Origin: Ectothiorhodospiraceae bacterium
GTDB lineage: Bacteria; Pseudomonadota; Gammaproteobacteria; HK1
Direction: 5' to 3'
Assembly (NCBI GenBank): GCA_024234875.1
Contig: JACKNM010000005.1
Location: 372,001-436,000, forward strand
Length of the DNA: 64,000 bases
Shown: positions 40,691-49,593 of the stretch, in pieces
Layout: every line of letters begins with the position of its first letter
How positions within the stretch are numbered: the first letter of the stretch is position 1
Notes under the pieces: generated by a model
Told to the model about the DNA's origin: nothing
Database searches by the model: none
What the model saw: only the letters and a program-made list of their open reading frames with translations
Program-made: the position numbers and the translations under genes

Positions 40691-42769
40691 GTGGCGATCG
40701 ACATCAAGCAGCTCTTGCCGGTCTTCTTCGAGGAGAGCTTCGAGGCGCTCGAGAACATGGAGCGCGACCTCCTCGCGCTCGAGCCGGGCGCGCCGGACGA
40801 CGAGGCGATCAACGCCATCTTCCGTGCCGCACATTCGATCAAGGGCAGTAGCGGCACCTTCGGCTTTGCCGTGGTGAGCGAGTACACCCACGTCCTCGAG
40901 ACCTTGCTCGACCTCATTCGCGACGGCAAGCGGGGTATCTCGGCGGCGGACGTCGACGCCTTGCTGGAGTCGGTCGACGTCCTGCGCGAGATGCTGCAGG
41001 CGGTCCAGGACGACCAGCCGGTCGACGCCGCGCGCACCGGAGCGTCGATGAAGCGTCTCGAGGGGTTGCTGGCCGCCGACCCCGGGACCGCTGCCCGGCC
41101 GACCGCGCCGACCGCGGCGGTCGCCGACGCGCCAGCGGGGCCGTCGAACGACCCCGCGATCGAGGGTTGGCGGATCGTCTTCAAGCCGCATCCGCACCTG
41201 CTTCGCACCGGCAACGAGCCGTTGCGACTGATTCGCGAGCTCGCGGATCTCGGGCCCTGCGAGGTGGTCTGCGACATCGCCGAGCTGCCGGCACTCGACA
41301 GTCTGGACGCCGAGGAGGTGTTCCTGTCGTGGGTGCTGCATCTGCGGGCGCCGGTAGAGCGCGCGCTCATCGACGACGTCTTCGCCTGGGTCGAGGACGA
41401 CTGCGATTTCGCCATCGTCGCGCTGGTGAGCGAGTCCGCCGCGGAACCGTCCCCCGGGGAGCTCTCCCCGCCGCCGGAGGCGACCCCCGTCGCGGCGGTG
41501 CCGAGTGCGCCCGCGGTCTCCGCCGAGCCCGCCGAGGCGGCACCGCGCGAGCGCCGCGCCGCCTCGACCGACGCCGGCTCGATTCGCGTCGCGATCGACA
41601 AGATCGACGACCTGATCAACAAGGTCGGAGAGCTGGTGATCACGCAGTCGATGCTCGGGCAGTTCCGGGACGGCTTCGACGCGAGTCAGCTCACCCGCCT
41701 GCAGGACGGTCTCGCCCAGCTCGAGCGCAATACCCGCGAGCTGCAGGAGAGCGTGATGCAGATCCGCATGCTGCCGATCAGCTTCAGCTTCAACCGCTTC
41801 CCGCGGCTGGTGCGCGATCTGTGCCAGAAGCTCGGCAAGCAGGTCGAGCTGAAGATGACCGGCGAGCACACCGAGCTCGACAAGACGGTGCTCGAGAAGA
41901 TCGGTGATCCGCTGGTCCACCTGGTGCGCAACGCGCTCGATCACGGTCTCGAGCTGCCGGAGGTGCGCGCCGCAGCCGGCAAGCCCGAGGCCGGGCTGCT
42001 GCATCTGGATGCGCGTCACCAGGGTGGCAACATCGTCATCGAGGTGCGCGACGACGGCGCGGGCCTCAACCGCGACCGCATCCTCAAGCGCGCCATCGAG
42101 CGCGGTCTGGTCGGCGAGAGCGATCTGCTCACCGACGATCAGGTCAACCACCTCATCTTCGCGCCCGGGTTCTCCACCGCCGAGAGCGTGAGCGACGTCT
42201 CCGGGCGCGGCGTCGGCATGGACGTGGTGCGCCGGAACATCGAGGAGGTCGGCGGCTCGGTCGAGGTGCGCTCGCGCCAGGGTCACGGCAGCACCATCAC
42301 CATTCGTCTCCCGCTCACGTTGGCGATCCTCGACGGGCAGCTCGTGCGCGTCGGGCGCGAGGTCTACGTCGTACCCATCGTCTCGATTCTCGAGTCGCTG
42401 CAGGTGCGGTCGAGCTCGGTGAGCGCGGTCGCGGGTCGTACCGAGCTCTACAAGCTGCGTGACGACTACGTGCCGATCGTGCGACTCGACGCGCTGTTCG
42501 GGGTGCGCGGAGACAGCCAGCGCCTCGAGGAAGGGCTGCTGGTCATGGTCGAGGGCGACGGCGCGAAGGCCGGGTTGTTCGTCGACGAGCTGCTCTCCCA
42601 GCAGCAGGTCGTGATCAAGAGCCTCGAGACCAACTTCCGCCGTGTGCCCGGTCTGTCCGGTGCCACCATCCTCGGCGACGGCACGGTGGCGATGATCCTC
42701 GACGTGGCGGCGCTGGTACGCCGCGCGCGGCCGCAGGGTGCACCGAGCGCCGAGCCTATGGCGGCGTGA
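40691..42769 (+). CDS. cheA: Chemotaxis histidine kinase CheA
   Basis: 692 residues with a GTG start. In order: Hpt domain with phospho-His H48 in RAAHSIKGSSGTFGF; an Ala/Pro linker; a P2-like domain (about 155-255, WRIVFKPHPHLLRTGNEPL); P3 dimerisation helices from about 300 (IDKIDDLINKVGELVITQSML); HATPase with N-box HLVRNALDHGLE and G-boxes DDGAGL and GRGVGMDVV; and a C-terminal CheW-like P5 domain (ILDGQLVRVGREVYVVPIVSI). All catalytic elements are intact. It phosphorylates CheY and CheB in receptor arrays with CheW and the MCPs encoded downstream. Confidence 0.96.
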   Translation: MAIDIKQLLPVFFEESFEALENMERDLLALEPGAPDDEAINAIFRAAHSIKGSSGTFGFAVVSEYTHVLETLLDLIRDGKRGISAADVDALLESVDVLREMLQAVQDDQPVDAARTGASMKRLEGLLAADPGTAARPTAPTAAVADAPAGPSNDPAIEGWRIVFKPHPHLLRTGNEPLRLIRELADLGPCEVVCDIAELPALDSLDAEEVFLSWVLHLRAPVERALIDDVFAWVEDDCDFAIVALVSESAAEPSPGELSPPPEATPVAAVPSAPAVSAEPAEAAPRERRAASTDAGSIRVAIDKIDDLINKVGELVITQSMLGQFRDGFDASQLTRLQDGLAQLERNTRELQESVMQIRMLPISFSFNRFPRLVRDLCQKLGKQVELKMTGEHTELDKTVLEKIGDPLVHLVRNALDHGLELPEVRAAAGKPEAGLLHLDARHQGGNIVIEVRDDGAGLNRDRILKRAIERGLVGESDLLTDDQVNHLIFAPGFSTAESVSDVSGRGVGMDVVRRNIEEVGGSVEVRSRQGHGSTITIRLPLTLAILDGQLVRVGREVYVVPIVSILESLQVRSSSVSAVAGRTELYKLRDDYVPIVRLDALFGVRGDSQRLEEGLLVMVEGDGAKAGLFVDELLSQQQVVIKSLETNFRRVPGLSGATILGDGTVAMILDVAALVRRARPQGAPSAEPMAA

Positions 42770-42818
42770 TCGGCCGGCGCGAATCGACCAATCAGCACCA
42801 CTCCGGGAACAACGAGAA

Positions 42819-44978
42819 ATGAAGCTCAGCTTCCGCGCCAAGGTTGCGACCGCGCTGCTCGCCGTCGGCATCGTGCCGCTGATGGTCGCCACCGTCGTCA
42901 GCGACAACATCGCCTCACGTGCGCTGACCGAGCGCGCGACCGACCAGCTCGAATCGCTACGCGACGTCAAGCGCCAGCAGGTCGAGGCCTACGGCGAGAC
43001 CATCACTGCGCAGGTGCTGTCGCTGGCCGAGGACCTGATGGTCGTCGAGGCCATGCGCGAGTTCCCGCAGGCGTTCGCCAGCCAGCCGTCGGAGCTCGGT
43101 GCCGAGGCACCGTCGGTCGAGGCACAGCGCGACGCGGTGCGCGCCTACTATCGTGACGGCTTCGGCAAGGCGTTCGTCGAGCGTGCGGGTCGCTCCGTCG
43201 ACATCGATGGCCTGATTCCTGCCGACCCGGCGGCACTGCTCGCGCAATACCTCTACATCGCCGCCAACCCGAGCCCGCTCGGCGAGAAGGACGCGCTCGA
43301 CGTCGCGCCCGGCGCCACCAGCTACGGCGCGCTGCACGCGCGGGTCCACCCGGTGTTGCGCGAGTTCCTGCGGCGCTTCGGTTACTACGACATCTTCCTG
43401 GTGGAGCCGAAGGCCGGGCGCGTCGTGTACTCGGTGTTCAAGGAGCTCGATTACGCGACCAGCCTGATCGACGGTCCCTACAAGAGCACCAACTTCGCCC
43501 GCGCGGTCCGTGCCGCGCTCGGCGGCAAGGACGCGACCGTCGCCGGCGCGGTCGACTTCGAGCCCTACCTGCCGTCGTACGACGCGCCGGCGGCGTTCAT
43601 CGCCACGCCGGTCCGCGAGCAGGGCGCGATCGTCGGGGCGTTGGTGTTCCAGATGCCGGTCGATCGCATCAACACGATGATGCAGACCAGCGCCGGTCTC
43701 GGCGACAGCGGCGAGACGCTGCTCGTCGGCGCCGACGGTCTGATGCGCAACCAGTCGCGGTTCGAGGGCACCGACGACCTCTTCAAAACCCGCGTGGCCA
43801 ACGTCGCGGCCGAGAGGGCAGTGGCCGGTGAGATCGGAGTGACCACCACCGATGGTCACCGCGGCAACCGCGCGCTGGCCGCCCATGCGCCGGTGCGCTT
43901 CGCCGGCCTCCAGTGGGGGCTGATCGCGAGCATCGACGCGGACGAGGCGCTGGCGGCGGTGTCGACGCTGCACCTCGCCGCGCTGACCGTGATCGCGATC
44001 ACCGGTGCGCTGGTGGGGCTCTTCGCCTGGTTTGCGACCCAGAGCCTCTACCGGCGTCTCGGTGGCGAGCCCGAGGCGATCATCGCCGATGCCGAGGCGG
44101 TGGCCGCTGGCGACTTGAGCCCGCGTGGCGGCGTCGGTGAGTCCAGCACCGGGATTCGTGCCGGCATCGAGGCGATGCGGACGCGGCTGGCCGAGACCGT
44201 GCGCCAGATCCAGCACGGCATGGCCGGGGTCCGCGAAGGAGTGACCGAGATCGCCGGCGGAACGGAGAGCCTGCGCACCCAGCTCGAGAGTCAGGCCGCG
44301 AGCCTGGAGGAGACCGCGTCGAGCATGGAGCAGATGACCACCACGGTGAAGCACACCGCGGACAACGCGGGGCAGGCGGAGGTGCTGGCCACGGACGCCC
44401 GCAGCCGTGCCGAGCAGGGGCGCGACGTGGTCGGCAAGGCGATCACGGCGATGCAGGAGATCACCACCGCGAGCCGACGCATCTCCGAGATCACCGAGGT
44501 CATCGACGGGCTGGCCTTCCAGACCAATCTGCTGGCGCTGAACGCGGCAGTGGAGGCGGCGCGCGCGGGCGAGCAAGGCCGCGGCTTCGCGGTGGTCGCG
44601 GCCGAGGTGCGTGGCCTCGCGCAACGCAGCGCGCAGGCCGCGGGCGAGATTCGCGAGCTCATCTCCGACAGCGTGACCAAGGTCAACTCCGGAGCACGCC
44701 TGGTGGAGGAATCCGGCCAGGTGCTCGACTCCCTGGTCGGCGCGGTGCGCAAGGCCGGTGACATGGCCGGCGAGATCTCCGCCGCCAGTCGCGAGCAGGC
44801 CATCGGTATCGACCAGGTCAATCTCGCGGTGTCGAGCATGGACACCGCGACACAGGCGAACGCCGCGGTGGTCGAGGAGGCCGCCTCGGCCGCCAGGGCG
44901 ATCGCCGACCAGGCGCGAGAGGTCGACGCGATGGTCGCCTACTTCAAGCTCGACGGCACGGGGTCGAGTCGACGTTGA
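42819..44978 (+). CDS. Transmembrane methyl-accepting chemotaxis protein
   Basis: 719 residues from ATG 42819. TM1 is at about 8-29 (AKVATALLAVGIVPLMVATVV), with a large periplasmic sensor of about 350 residues resembling a double-Cache-type domain (FGYYDIFLVEPKAGRVVYSVFKELDYATSL, in parts; SGETLLVGADGLMRNQSRF). TM2 is at about 384-408, then a HAMP region (EAIIADAEAVAAGDLS) and an MCP signalling domain whose tip reads VIDGLAFQTNLLALNAAVEAARAGEQGRGFAVVAAEVR. The C-terminus DGTGSSRR lacks a CheR-binding pentapeptide. The ligand is unknown. It lies between cheA and the first cheW in the operon. Confidence 0.93.
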   Translation: MKLSFRAKVATALLAVGIVPLMVATVVSDNIASRALTERATDQLESLRDVKRQQVEAYGETITAQVLSLAEDLMVVEAMREFPQAFASQPSELGAEAPSVEAQRDAVRAYYRDGFGKAFVERAGRSVDIDGLIPADPAALLAQYLYIAANPSPLGEKDALDVAPGATSYGALHARVHPVLREFLRRFGYYDIFLVEPKAGRVVYSVFKELDYATSLIDGPYKSTNFARAVRAALGGKDATVAGAVDFEPYLPSYDAPAAFIATPVREQGAIVGALVFQMPVDRINTMMQTSAGLGDSGETLLVGADGLMRNQSRFEGTDDLFKTRVANVAAERAVAGEIGVTTTDGHRGNRALAAHAPVRFAGLQWGLIASIDADEALAAVSTLHLAALTVIAITGALVGLFAWFATQSLYRRLGGEPEAIIADAEAVAAGDLSPRGGVGESSTGIRAGIEAMRTRLAETVRQIQHGMAGVREGVTEIAGGTESLRTQLESQAASLEETASSMEQMTTTVKHTADNAGQAEVLATDARSRAEQGRDVVGKAITAMQEITTASRRISEITEVIDGLAFQTNLLALNAAVEAARAGEQGRGFAVVAAEVRGLAQRSAQAAGEIRELISDSVTKVNSGARLVEESGQVLDSLVGAVRKAGDMAGEISAASREQAIGIDQVNLAVSSMDTATQANAAVVEEAASAARAIADQAREVDAMVAYFKLDGTGSSRR

Positions 44979-45000
44979 GAGCACTCGGCCGCCCCGATGG

Positions 45001-45029
45001 GGTGCGGCAGGTTGGACCCCTTCGGGGTC
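45001..45029 (+). promoter_or_regulatory. UUCG-capped hairpin before cheW
   Basis: GACCCC-TTCG-GGGTC (45015-45029) forms a very stable UUCG tetraloop hairpin. It lies about 17 bases before the cheW ATG and just before its GAGAGGAAA ribosome site. An adjoining CCGCCCC/GGGG-TGCGG pairing (about 44991-45008) could form a second hairpin. It may act as an RNA stability or processing element between the first MCP and cheW; there is no T-run for termination. Confidence 0.4.
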
Positions 45030-45046
45030 GAGAGAGGAAATAGCGC

Positions 45047-45661
45047 ATGCAAGCGTCGTCAGCAGTGAATGCCGGAGCGACTGCGTTCGAGGACATCCAT
45101 CGTGAAGCGCACGACTCCGAGCAGTACCTGACGTTTCTCGTCGGTACCGAGCACTACGGCGTCGAGATCCTCAAGGTCCAGGAGATCAAGGGCTGGGAGG
45201 GTGCGACCCACGTGCCGAACACCATCGAGTACGTGCGCGGGGTGATGAACCTGCGGGGCGACATCGTCCCGGTGGTCGATCTCCGCGTGCGTCTCGGCAT
45301 CGAGTCGCAGGTGGACCTCGACAAGAGCGTGGTGATCGTGGTGCGGGTCGAGGTCGACGGGCGCGAGCGCGGTGTCGGCATGCTGGTCGACGGCGTCGCC
45401 GACGTGTGCGACGTGCGTCGCGGTGAGCTCCAGGAGGGCGCCGACCTCTATGGCGACATTCCTCCCGAGTTCGTGCGCGGACTCGGCTCCGTCGACTCGC
45501 GATTGCTGGTGGTCTTGGAGATCGACCGCTTGCTGGAGGACGCCCTGCGCACGTCGCTGCGCGAGCACACCCCGGGGGCCCGGGTGGCGGTGAGCAACAC
45601 CGCTGCCACCCCGGACCGTAACACGACTGACCGAAGCTCGAATCGAGAGGATGCCCGATGA
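45047..45661 (+). CDS. cheW: Chemotaxis coupling protein CheW (first copy)
   Basis: 204 residues. The CheW domain spans about 25-165: YLTFLVGTEHYGVEILKVQEIKGWEGATHVPNTIEYVRGVMNLRGDIVPVVDLRVRLG (in parts), including the NLRG receptor/CheA contact, then VGMLVDGVADVCDVRRGELQ. It has an N-terminal extension of about 24 residues and a Ser/Thr-rich C-terminal tail of about 35 residues, absent from typical 165-residue CheW. Its stop overlaps the next MCP start by 4 bases, so the two are translationally coupled. Confidence 0.93.
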   Translation: MQASSAVNAGATAFEDIHREAHDSEQYLTFLVGTEHYGVEILKVQEIKGWEGATHVPNTIEYVRGVMNLRGDIVPVVDLRVRLGIESQVDLDKSVVIVVRVEVDGRERGVGMLVDGVADVCDVRRGELQEGADLYGDIPPEFVRGLGSVDSRLLVVLEIDRLLEDALRTSLREHTPGARVAVSNTAATPDRNTTDRSSNREDAR

Positions 45662-47886
45662 AGATCAAGACCCGAATCAGCTCCGGCTTCGCGCTGCTCA
45701 CGGTGCTGGGCGCGCTGTGCGGCTTCGCTGGCTACATCGGACTGAACGACCTCTCGCGTGAGCTGGGCTTCATCGCCGGTCCCGCCTGGGACACCGCCGA
45801 CGGCGCGATGGAAGGTCAGATCGGGCTCGAGGCGCAGATGCTCGGCGCCGAGCGGATCATGAGCCGTAACGGGTCTCGGGTCGATGCCGAGCAGTTGGGG
45901 GCCGAGGGTGTCGCCACCGCCAACGAGGCCCTGGACCGCATGGCCGGCGCCGGGCTGGTGGATGCGGCAGACCTCGCTAAGCTGGCCGAGAGCCGTGCGA
46001 GCTTCACCGCCCGGCGCGATGCGGTGGTCGCAGCCTACGATGCGTACAGCGCGGCGCAGCACGAGTTGCTGGCGGGCTTTCATCGGTTCCAGAAGCTCGT
46101 CGACCGGGCGGAGGAGATCGGCGACGACCAGGTGAATGCGCTGGCCGCCGACGGCTCGCGCGCACTGACCTGGGACGCCGATGTGGGGCCGCGCTGGGCC
46201 GCCGCCGACGGCGCCATGATGTCCCAGATCGCGCTGCTCCAGTCGATCTATCACTTCGAGCGGCTGGTGGCGGGCGAGGGTGCAGCGGAGGCACGCGCCG
46301 GGATCACCGCCGCGGTCGCCGAGCTGCGCGACGAGCTCCAGGGCGTCATCGAGCATCCCACCTTCCGCAGCGCGCAGGTTCCGGCGGAGCTCGGGAATGG
46401 CTCGTTCAGCAGTACGTTCGAGACCGCTCTCACCGAGTTCGAGTCACGGCTGACGGCCGCCATCTCGGCCTTCGATGCGTTCGGGGCCGCGAAGGTGTCC
46501 TACGAGGCAGCTGCCGACGGGTTGCTCGGGCGCATCGGGGAGATCGAGGAGAAGGCGGACGGTACCGTCGAGGCGCGTAGTGCCGGCATCGCGGCGATGG
46601 TGCTGCGCGCCGATGCCATTCTCGCGGTGACCGTGCTGGTGAGCGTGATCGTGGCGGTGCTCGCGGCGGTGTGGATCGTGCGCGCCATCAGCCGCCCGCT
46701 CGACAACGCGGTGGGCGTTGCGAACCGCATCGCCGAGGGCGATCTCACGGCCCGTATCGACGCCTCGCGCACCGACGAGCTCGGGGCGATGCTCAAGGCG
46801 CTGGCCGAGATGCAGGGCCGGCTCGGCTCTGTGATCGGTGAGATCAAGGAAGCCTCCGAGCGTGTGGCGAGCGGAGCGCAGGAGATCGCCGAAGGTAACG
46901 ACAGCCTCAGCCGTCGCACCGAGGCGCAGGCCGCGAGTCTCGAGGAGACCGCGTCCAGCATGGAGGAGATGACGAGCACCGTTCGTCAGACCGCCGACAA
47001 CGCGCGCCAGGCCAATCAGCTTGCGGCGAGCGCCCGCGAGCAGGCCGAGAAGGGCGGCAACGTGGTCGACCAGACGGTGACCGCGATGCGCGAGATCAGC
47101 GCATCGAGCGGGCGCATCGCCGACATCATCGGGGTCATCGACGACATCGCGTTCCAGACCAACCTGCTCGCGCTGAACGCCGCGGTCGAGGCCGCGCGCG
47201 CCGGCGAGCAGGGACGCGGCTTCGCGGTGGTGGCCGGAGAGGTGCGCAATCTCGCACAGCGCAGCGCCGAGGCGGCGAAGGAGATCAAGTCCCTGATCAG
47301 CGACAGCGTCTCCAAGGTCGACGACGGCGTGCGCCTGGTCGACGAGTCCGGCCGGACGTTGGGTGAGATCGTGGTGGCGGTCAAGAAGGTGAGCGACATC
47401 ATCGCCGAGATCGCCGCCGCGAGCTCGGAGCAGTCCTCCGGCATCGACCAGGTCAACACTGCGGTCGGCCAGATGGACGAGATGACCCAGAGCAACGCCG
47501 CGCTCGTCGAGCAGGCCGCGTCGGCCAGCGCTGCGATGGGCACGCAGGCGAGGACGATGGCCGAGCTGGTGTCCTTCTTCCGCCTCGCCGGTGACGGCGC
47601 TCGCGCGCCGGCACCGGTGCGTGAGGCGGCGCCGGTGCGCGACGAGGCGGACGAGTACGAGACGCGTGCCGAGGCCGACGACTCGGACGGCGACGAGCTC
47701 GAATCCTCGGAGTCGGTCTCGGGGCCGCCCGCGGGCGTGCCCGAGCGGCGCGCGGCGAGCCGACCGTGGACGCCGCCAGCCAGGCCGGCGGCGAGCAGCG
47801 CCCCTGCGTCAGCGCCCGCGAGCTCCGGTGGCGGTCGCCGTGCGGCAGCCGGTGGCGGTGACGACGAGCACTGGGAGGAGTTCTGA
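45658..47886 (+). CDS. Transmembrane MCP with C-terminal CheR-tether pentapeptide (HWEEF)
   Basis: 742 residues. TM1 is at about 8-28, and a long helical periplasmic sensor of about 290 residues carries two related segments (AWDTADGAMEGQIGLEAQML and RWAAADGAMMSQIALLQSIY), as in helical-bundle sensors. TM2 is at about 320-344, then HAMP (GVANRIAEGDLTARIDASRTDELGAM), and the MCP hairpin tip is VIDDIAFQTNLLALNAAVEAARAGEQGRGFAVVAGEVR. The Pro/Ala-rich flexible tail ends DDEHWEEF. WxxF at the very end matches the CheR-binding pentapeptide (NWETF in E. coli Tar/Tsr, GWEEF in Pseudomonas McpB/Aer2). It is coupled to both flanking cheW genes. Confidence 0.93.
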   Translation: MKIKTRISSGFALLTVLGALCGFAGYIGLNDLSRELGFIAGPAWDTADGAMEGQIGLEAQMLGAERIMSRNGSRVDAEQLGAEGVATANEALDRMAGAGLVDAADLAKLAESRASFTARRDAVVAAYDAYSAAQHELLAGFHRFQKLVDRAEEIGDDQVNALAADGSRALTWDADVGPRWAAADGAMMSQIALLQSIYHFERLVAGEGAAEARAGITAAVAELRDELQGVIEHPTFRSAQVPAELGNGSFSSTFETALTEFESRLTAAISAFDAFGAAKVSYEAAADGLLGRIGEIEEKADGTVEARSAGIAAMVLRADAILAVTVLVSVIVAVLAAVWIVRAISRPLDNAVGVANRIAEGDLTARIDASRTDELGAMLKALAEMQGRLGSVIGEIKEASERVASGAQEIAEGNDSLSRRTEAQAASLEETASSMEEMTSTVRQTADNARQANQLAASAREQAEKGGNVVDQTVTAMREISASSGRIADIIGVIDDIAFQTNLLALNAAVEAARAGEQGRGFAVVAGEVRNLAQRSAEAAKEIKSLISDSVSKVDDGVRLVDESGRTLGEIVVAVKKVSDIIAEIAAASSEQSSGIDQVNTAVGQMDEMTQSNAALVEQAASASAAMGTQARTMAELVSFFRLAGDGARAPAPVREAAPVRDEADEYETRAEADDSDGDELESSESVSGPPAGVPERRAASRPWTPPARPAASSAPASAPASSGGGRRAAAGGGDDEHWEEF

Positions 47887-48393
47887 GTGAGCAAGCAAGC
47901 GGCATTGTCCCGAGGGGGCAACCCTCGCGGTGTGGCGCGGCAGTACTTGACCTTCCGGATCGACGACGAGGAGTACGGCGTCGACATCCTTCGGGTACAG
48001 GAGATCCGGGGCTTCGGTGACGTCACGCCGATGCCCGACGCGCCGGGGCACGTGCTCGGTGTGATCAACCTGCGCGGGGTCATCGTGCCGGTGGTGGACC
48101 TCCGGGTGCGGCTGGGAATCGCCGCCGTCGAGCCCGGACCGACGACGGTCGTGATCGTCGTCCAGGTGCCCCACGAGGGCGCCGACGTCACCGTCGGGTT
48201 GGTGGTCGACGCGGTCTCCGACGTGCGCGACGTGAGCGGTGAGGCGTTTCGCAAGGCGCCCTCCATCGGTAGCCGTGGTGGCGACCGCTGCGTCGAGGGG
48301 CTGGCCGAGGACGGCGAGCGGCTGGTGATTCTGCTGGATGTCCAGCGGGTGGTGGCATGGAGTGTCCTCGGGCTCGAGCCCGGGATGCTCTGA
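47887..48393 (+). CDS. cheW: Chemotaxis coupling protein CheW (second copy)
   Basis: 168 residues with a GTG start immediately after the MCP stop. A CheW domain: YLTFRIDDEEYGVDILRVQEIRGFGDVTPMPDAPGHVLGVINLRGVIVPVVDLRVRLG (in parts), then VTVGLVVDAVSDVRDVSGEAF. It is clearly paralogous to the CheW encoded 2.2 kb upstream, but lacks that protein's N- and C-terminal extensions. Two CheW proteins flanking one MCP may give separate array-core contacts; this is inference. The STAS gene follows after 18 bases. Confidence 0.94.
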   Translation: MSKQAALSRGGNPRGVARQYLTFRIDDEEYGVDILRVQEIRGFGDVTPMPDAPGHVLGVINLRGVIVPVVDLRVRLGIAAVEPGPTTVVIVVQVPHEGADVTVGLVVDAVSDVRDVSGEAFRKAPSIGSRGGDRCVEGLAEDGERLVILLDVQRVVAWSVLGLEPGML

Positions 48394-48411
48394 ACGAGAG
48401 GAGTCGGGCGG

Positions 48412-48705
48412 ATGGACACCCAAGGTGGGACGGCGGTCTGCGACATCGTGCTGAGCGGCCCGATGCTGGTCGCCAACGCGGCGGAGATTCGTGGCCGCCT
48501 GGTGGCGGCGCTCGAGCAGCCAGGAGACGTGCGGGTCGATGCCGGCGGCGTCGAGGCGATCGATACCGCGGGCCTGCAGCTCGCATTGGCGCTCGTCGGT
48601 GTGTGCGCGCACGAGGGCCGGGTCCTCGAGTGGACCTCGGTGTCGGAAACCGCCCGCACTGCGGCGGCCGATCTCGGCGTGCGCGACGCCCTTGCCTGGG
48701 GATGA
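48412..48705 (+). CDS. Stand-alone STAS-domain protein (first copy)
   Basis: 97 residues. A single STAS fold similar to MlaB/anti-sigma-antagonist proteins: IVLSGPMLVANAAEIRGRLVAAL, then VRVDAGGVEAIDTAGLQLALALVG, and LEWTSVSETARTAAADLGV. The phosphorylatable position of RsbV/SpoIIAA-type proteins (DSxG) is DTAG here, with Thr in place of Ser. It lies between cheW and cheR in the chemosensory operon. No serine kinase or phosphatase partner is encoded nearby, so it may act as a structural or regulatory adaptor of the signalling complex. Confidence 0.85.
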   Translation: MDTQGGTAVCDIVLSGPMLVANAAEIRGRLVAALEQPGDVRVDAGGVEAIDTAGLQLALALVGVCAHEGRVLEWTSVSETARTAAADLGVRDALAWG

Positions 48706-48711
48706 ACGAAC

Positions 48712-49593
48712 TTGGCAGCCGGACAGTCCAGTATCGCAATCGATGAGGCCGCAGCGCGGCCGCGCGTCGGCGCAGCTCAGCTCACGCTCTCCGATGCGGA
48801 GTTCGAGCGTCTACGCCGCCTGGTGCGTGAGCACACCGGCATCAGTCTGAGTGATGCCAAGCGCACCCTGGTCTACGGTCGCATCTCACGCCGGATCCGC
48901 GCCCTCGGGCTGTCGGGATTCCCCGCCTACTGTGCCCTTCTCGAGAAGGACGGCGGCGACGAGATCGAGCAGTTCACGAACGCGATCACCACCAATCTCA
49001 CCTCGTTCTTCCGGGAGTCGCACCACTTCGACTATCTGCGTGACAAGGTGGTGACACCGCTCAAGGGGCGGACCTCGCAGCGTCTTCGGATCTGGTCCGC
49101 CGGATGCTCGACCGGCGAGGAGCCGTACTCGATCGCCATCACCCTCGCCGAGGCGCTGCCCCGCCAGGCGCTCGGCGACGTCCGCGTGCTCGCCACCGAC
49201 ATCGACTCCAACGTGCTGCGCCACGCCGAGGCCGGCGTCTACGATCTCGAGCGTGTCGCCGGCCTGCCCGAGGAGACCCAGCGGCGCTGGTTCAAGAAGG
49301 GTGCGGGGCCGAACAAGGGCAAGGTCCGGGCGGCGGACGACCTGCGCGAGCTGATCTCGTTCCGTCAGCTCAATCTGCTCGGCTCGTGGCCGATGCGTGG
49401 CCCGTTCGACGTCATCTTCTGCCGCAACGTCGTGATCTACTTCGACCGCGACACCCAGCGCGAGCTGTTCAAGCGCTACGCGGACATGTTGCCGATCGGC
49501 GGGCACCTCTTCATCGGACACTCCGAGAGTCTGTTCAACCTGACCGACCGCTTCGAGCTGGTGGGCCGCACCGTGTATCGGAGAATCGGATGA
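48712..49593 (+). CDS. cheR: Chemotaxis protein methyltransferase CheR
   Basis: 293 residues. The start is taken as TTG 48712, 6 bases after the STAS stop; no ATG or GTG fits better in frame before the conserved region. The N-terminal helical domain (LTLSDAEFERLRRLVREHTGISL) precedes the SAM-binding domain with RIWSAGCSTGEEPYSIAI, VLATDIDSNVLRHAEAGVY and FDVIFCRNVVIYFDRDTQRELF. It methylates receptor glutamates. A partner MCP in the operon ends in a WxxF pentapeptide that would tether CheR. Its stop overlaps the cheD start by 3 bases. Confidence 0.94.
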   Translation: MAAGQSSIAIDEAAARPRVGAAQLTLSDAEFERLRRLVREHTGISLSDAKRTLVYGRISRRIRALGLSGFPAYCALLEKDGGDEIEQFTNAITTNLTSFFRESHHFDYLRDKVVTPLKGRTSQRLRIWSAGCSTGEEPYSIAITLAEALPRQALGDVRVLATDIDSNVLRHAEAGVYDLERVAGLPEETQRRWFKKGAGPNKGKVRAADDLRELISFRQLNLLGSWPMRGPFDVIFCRNVVIYFDRDTQRELFKRYADMLPIGGHLFIGHSESLFNLTDRFELVGRTVYRRIG

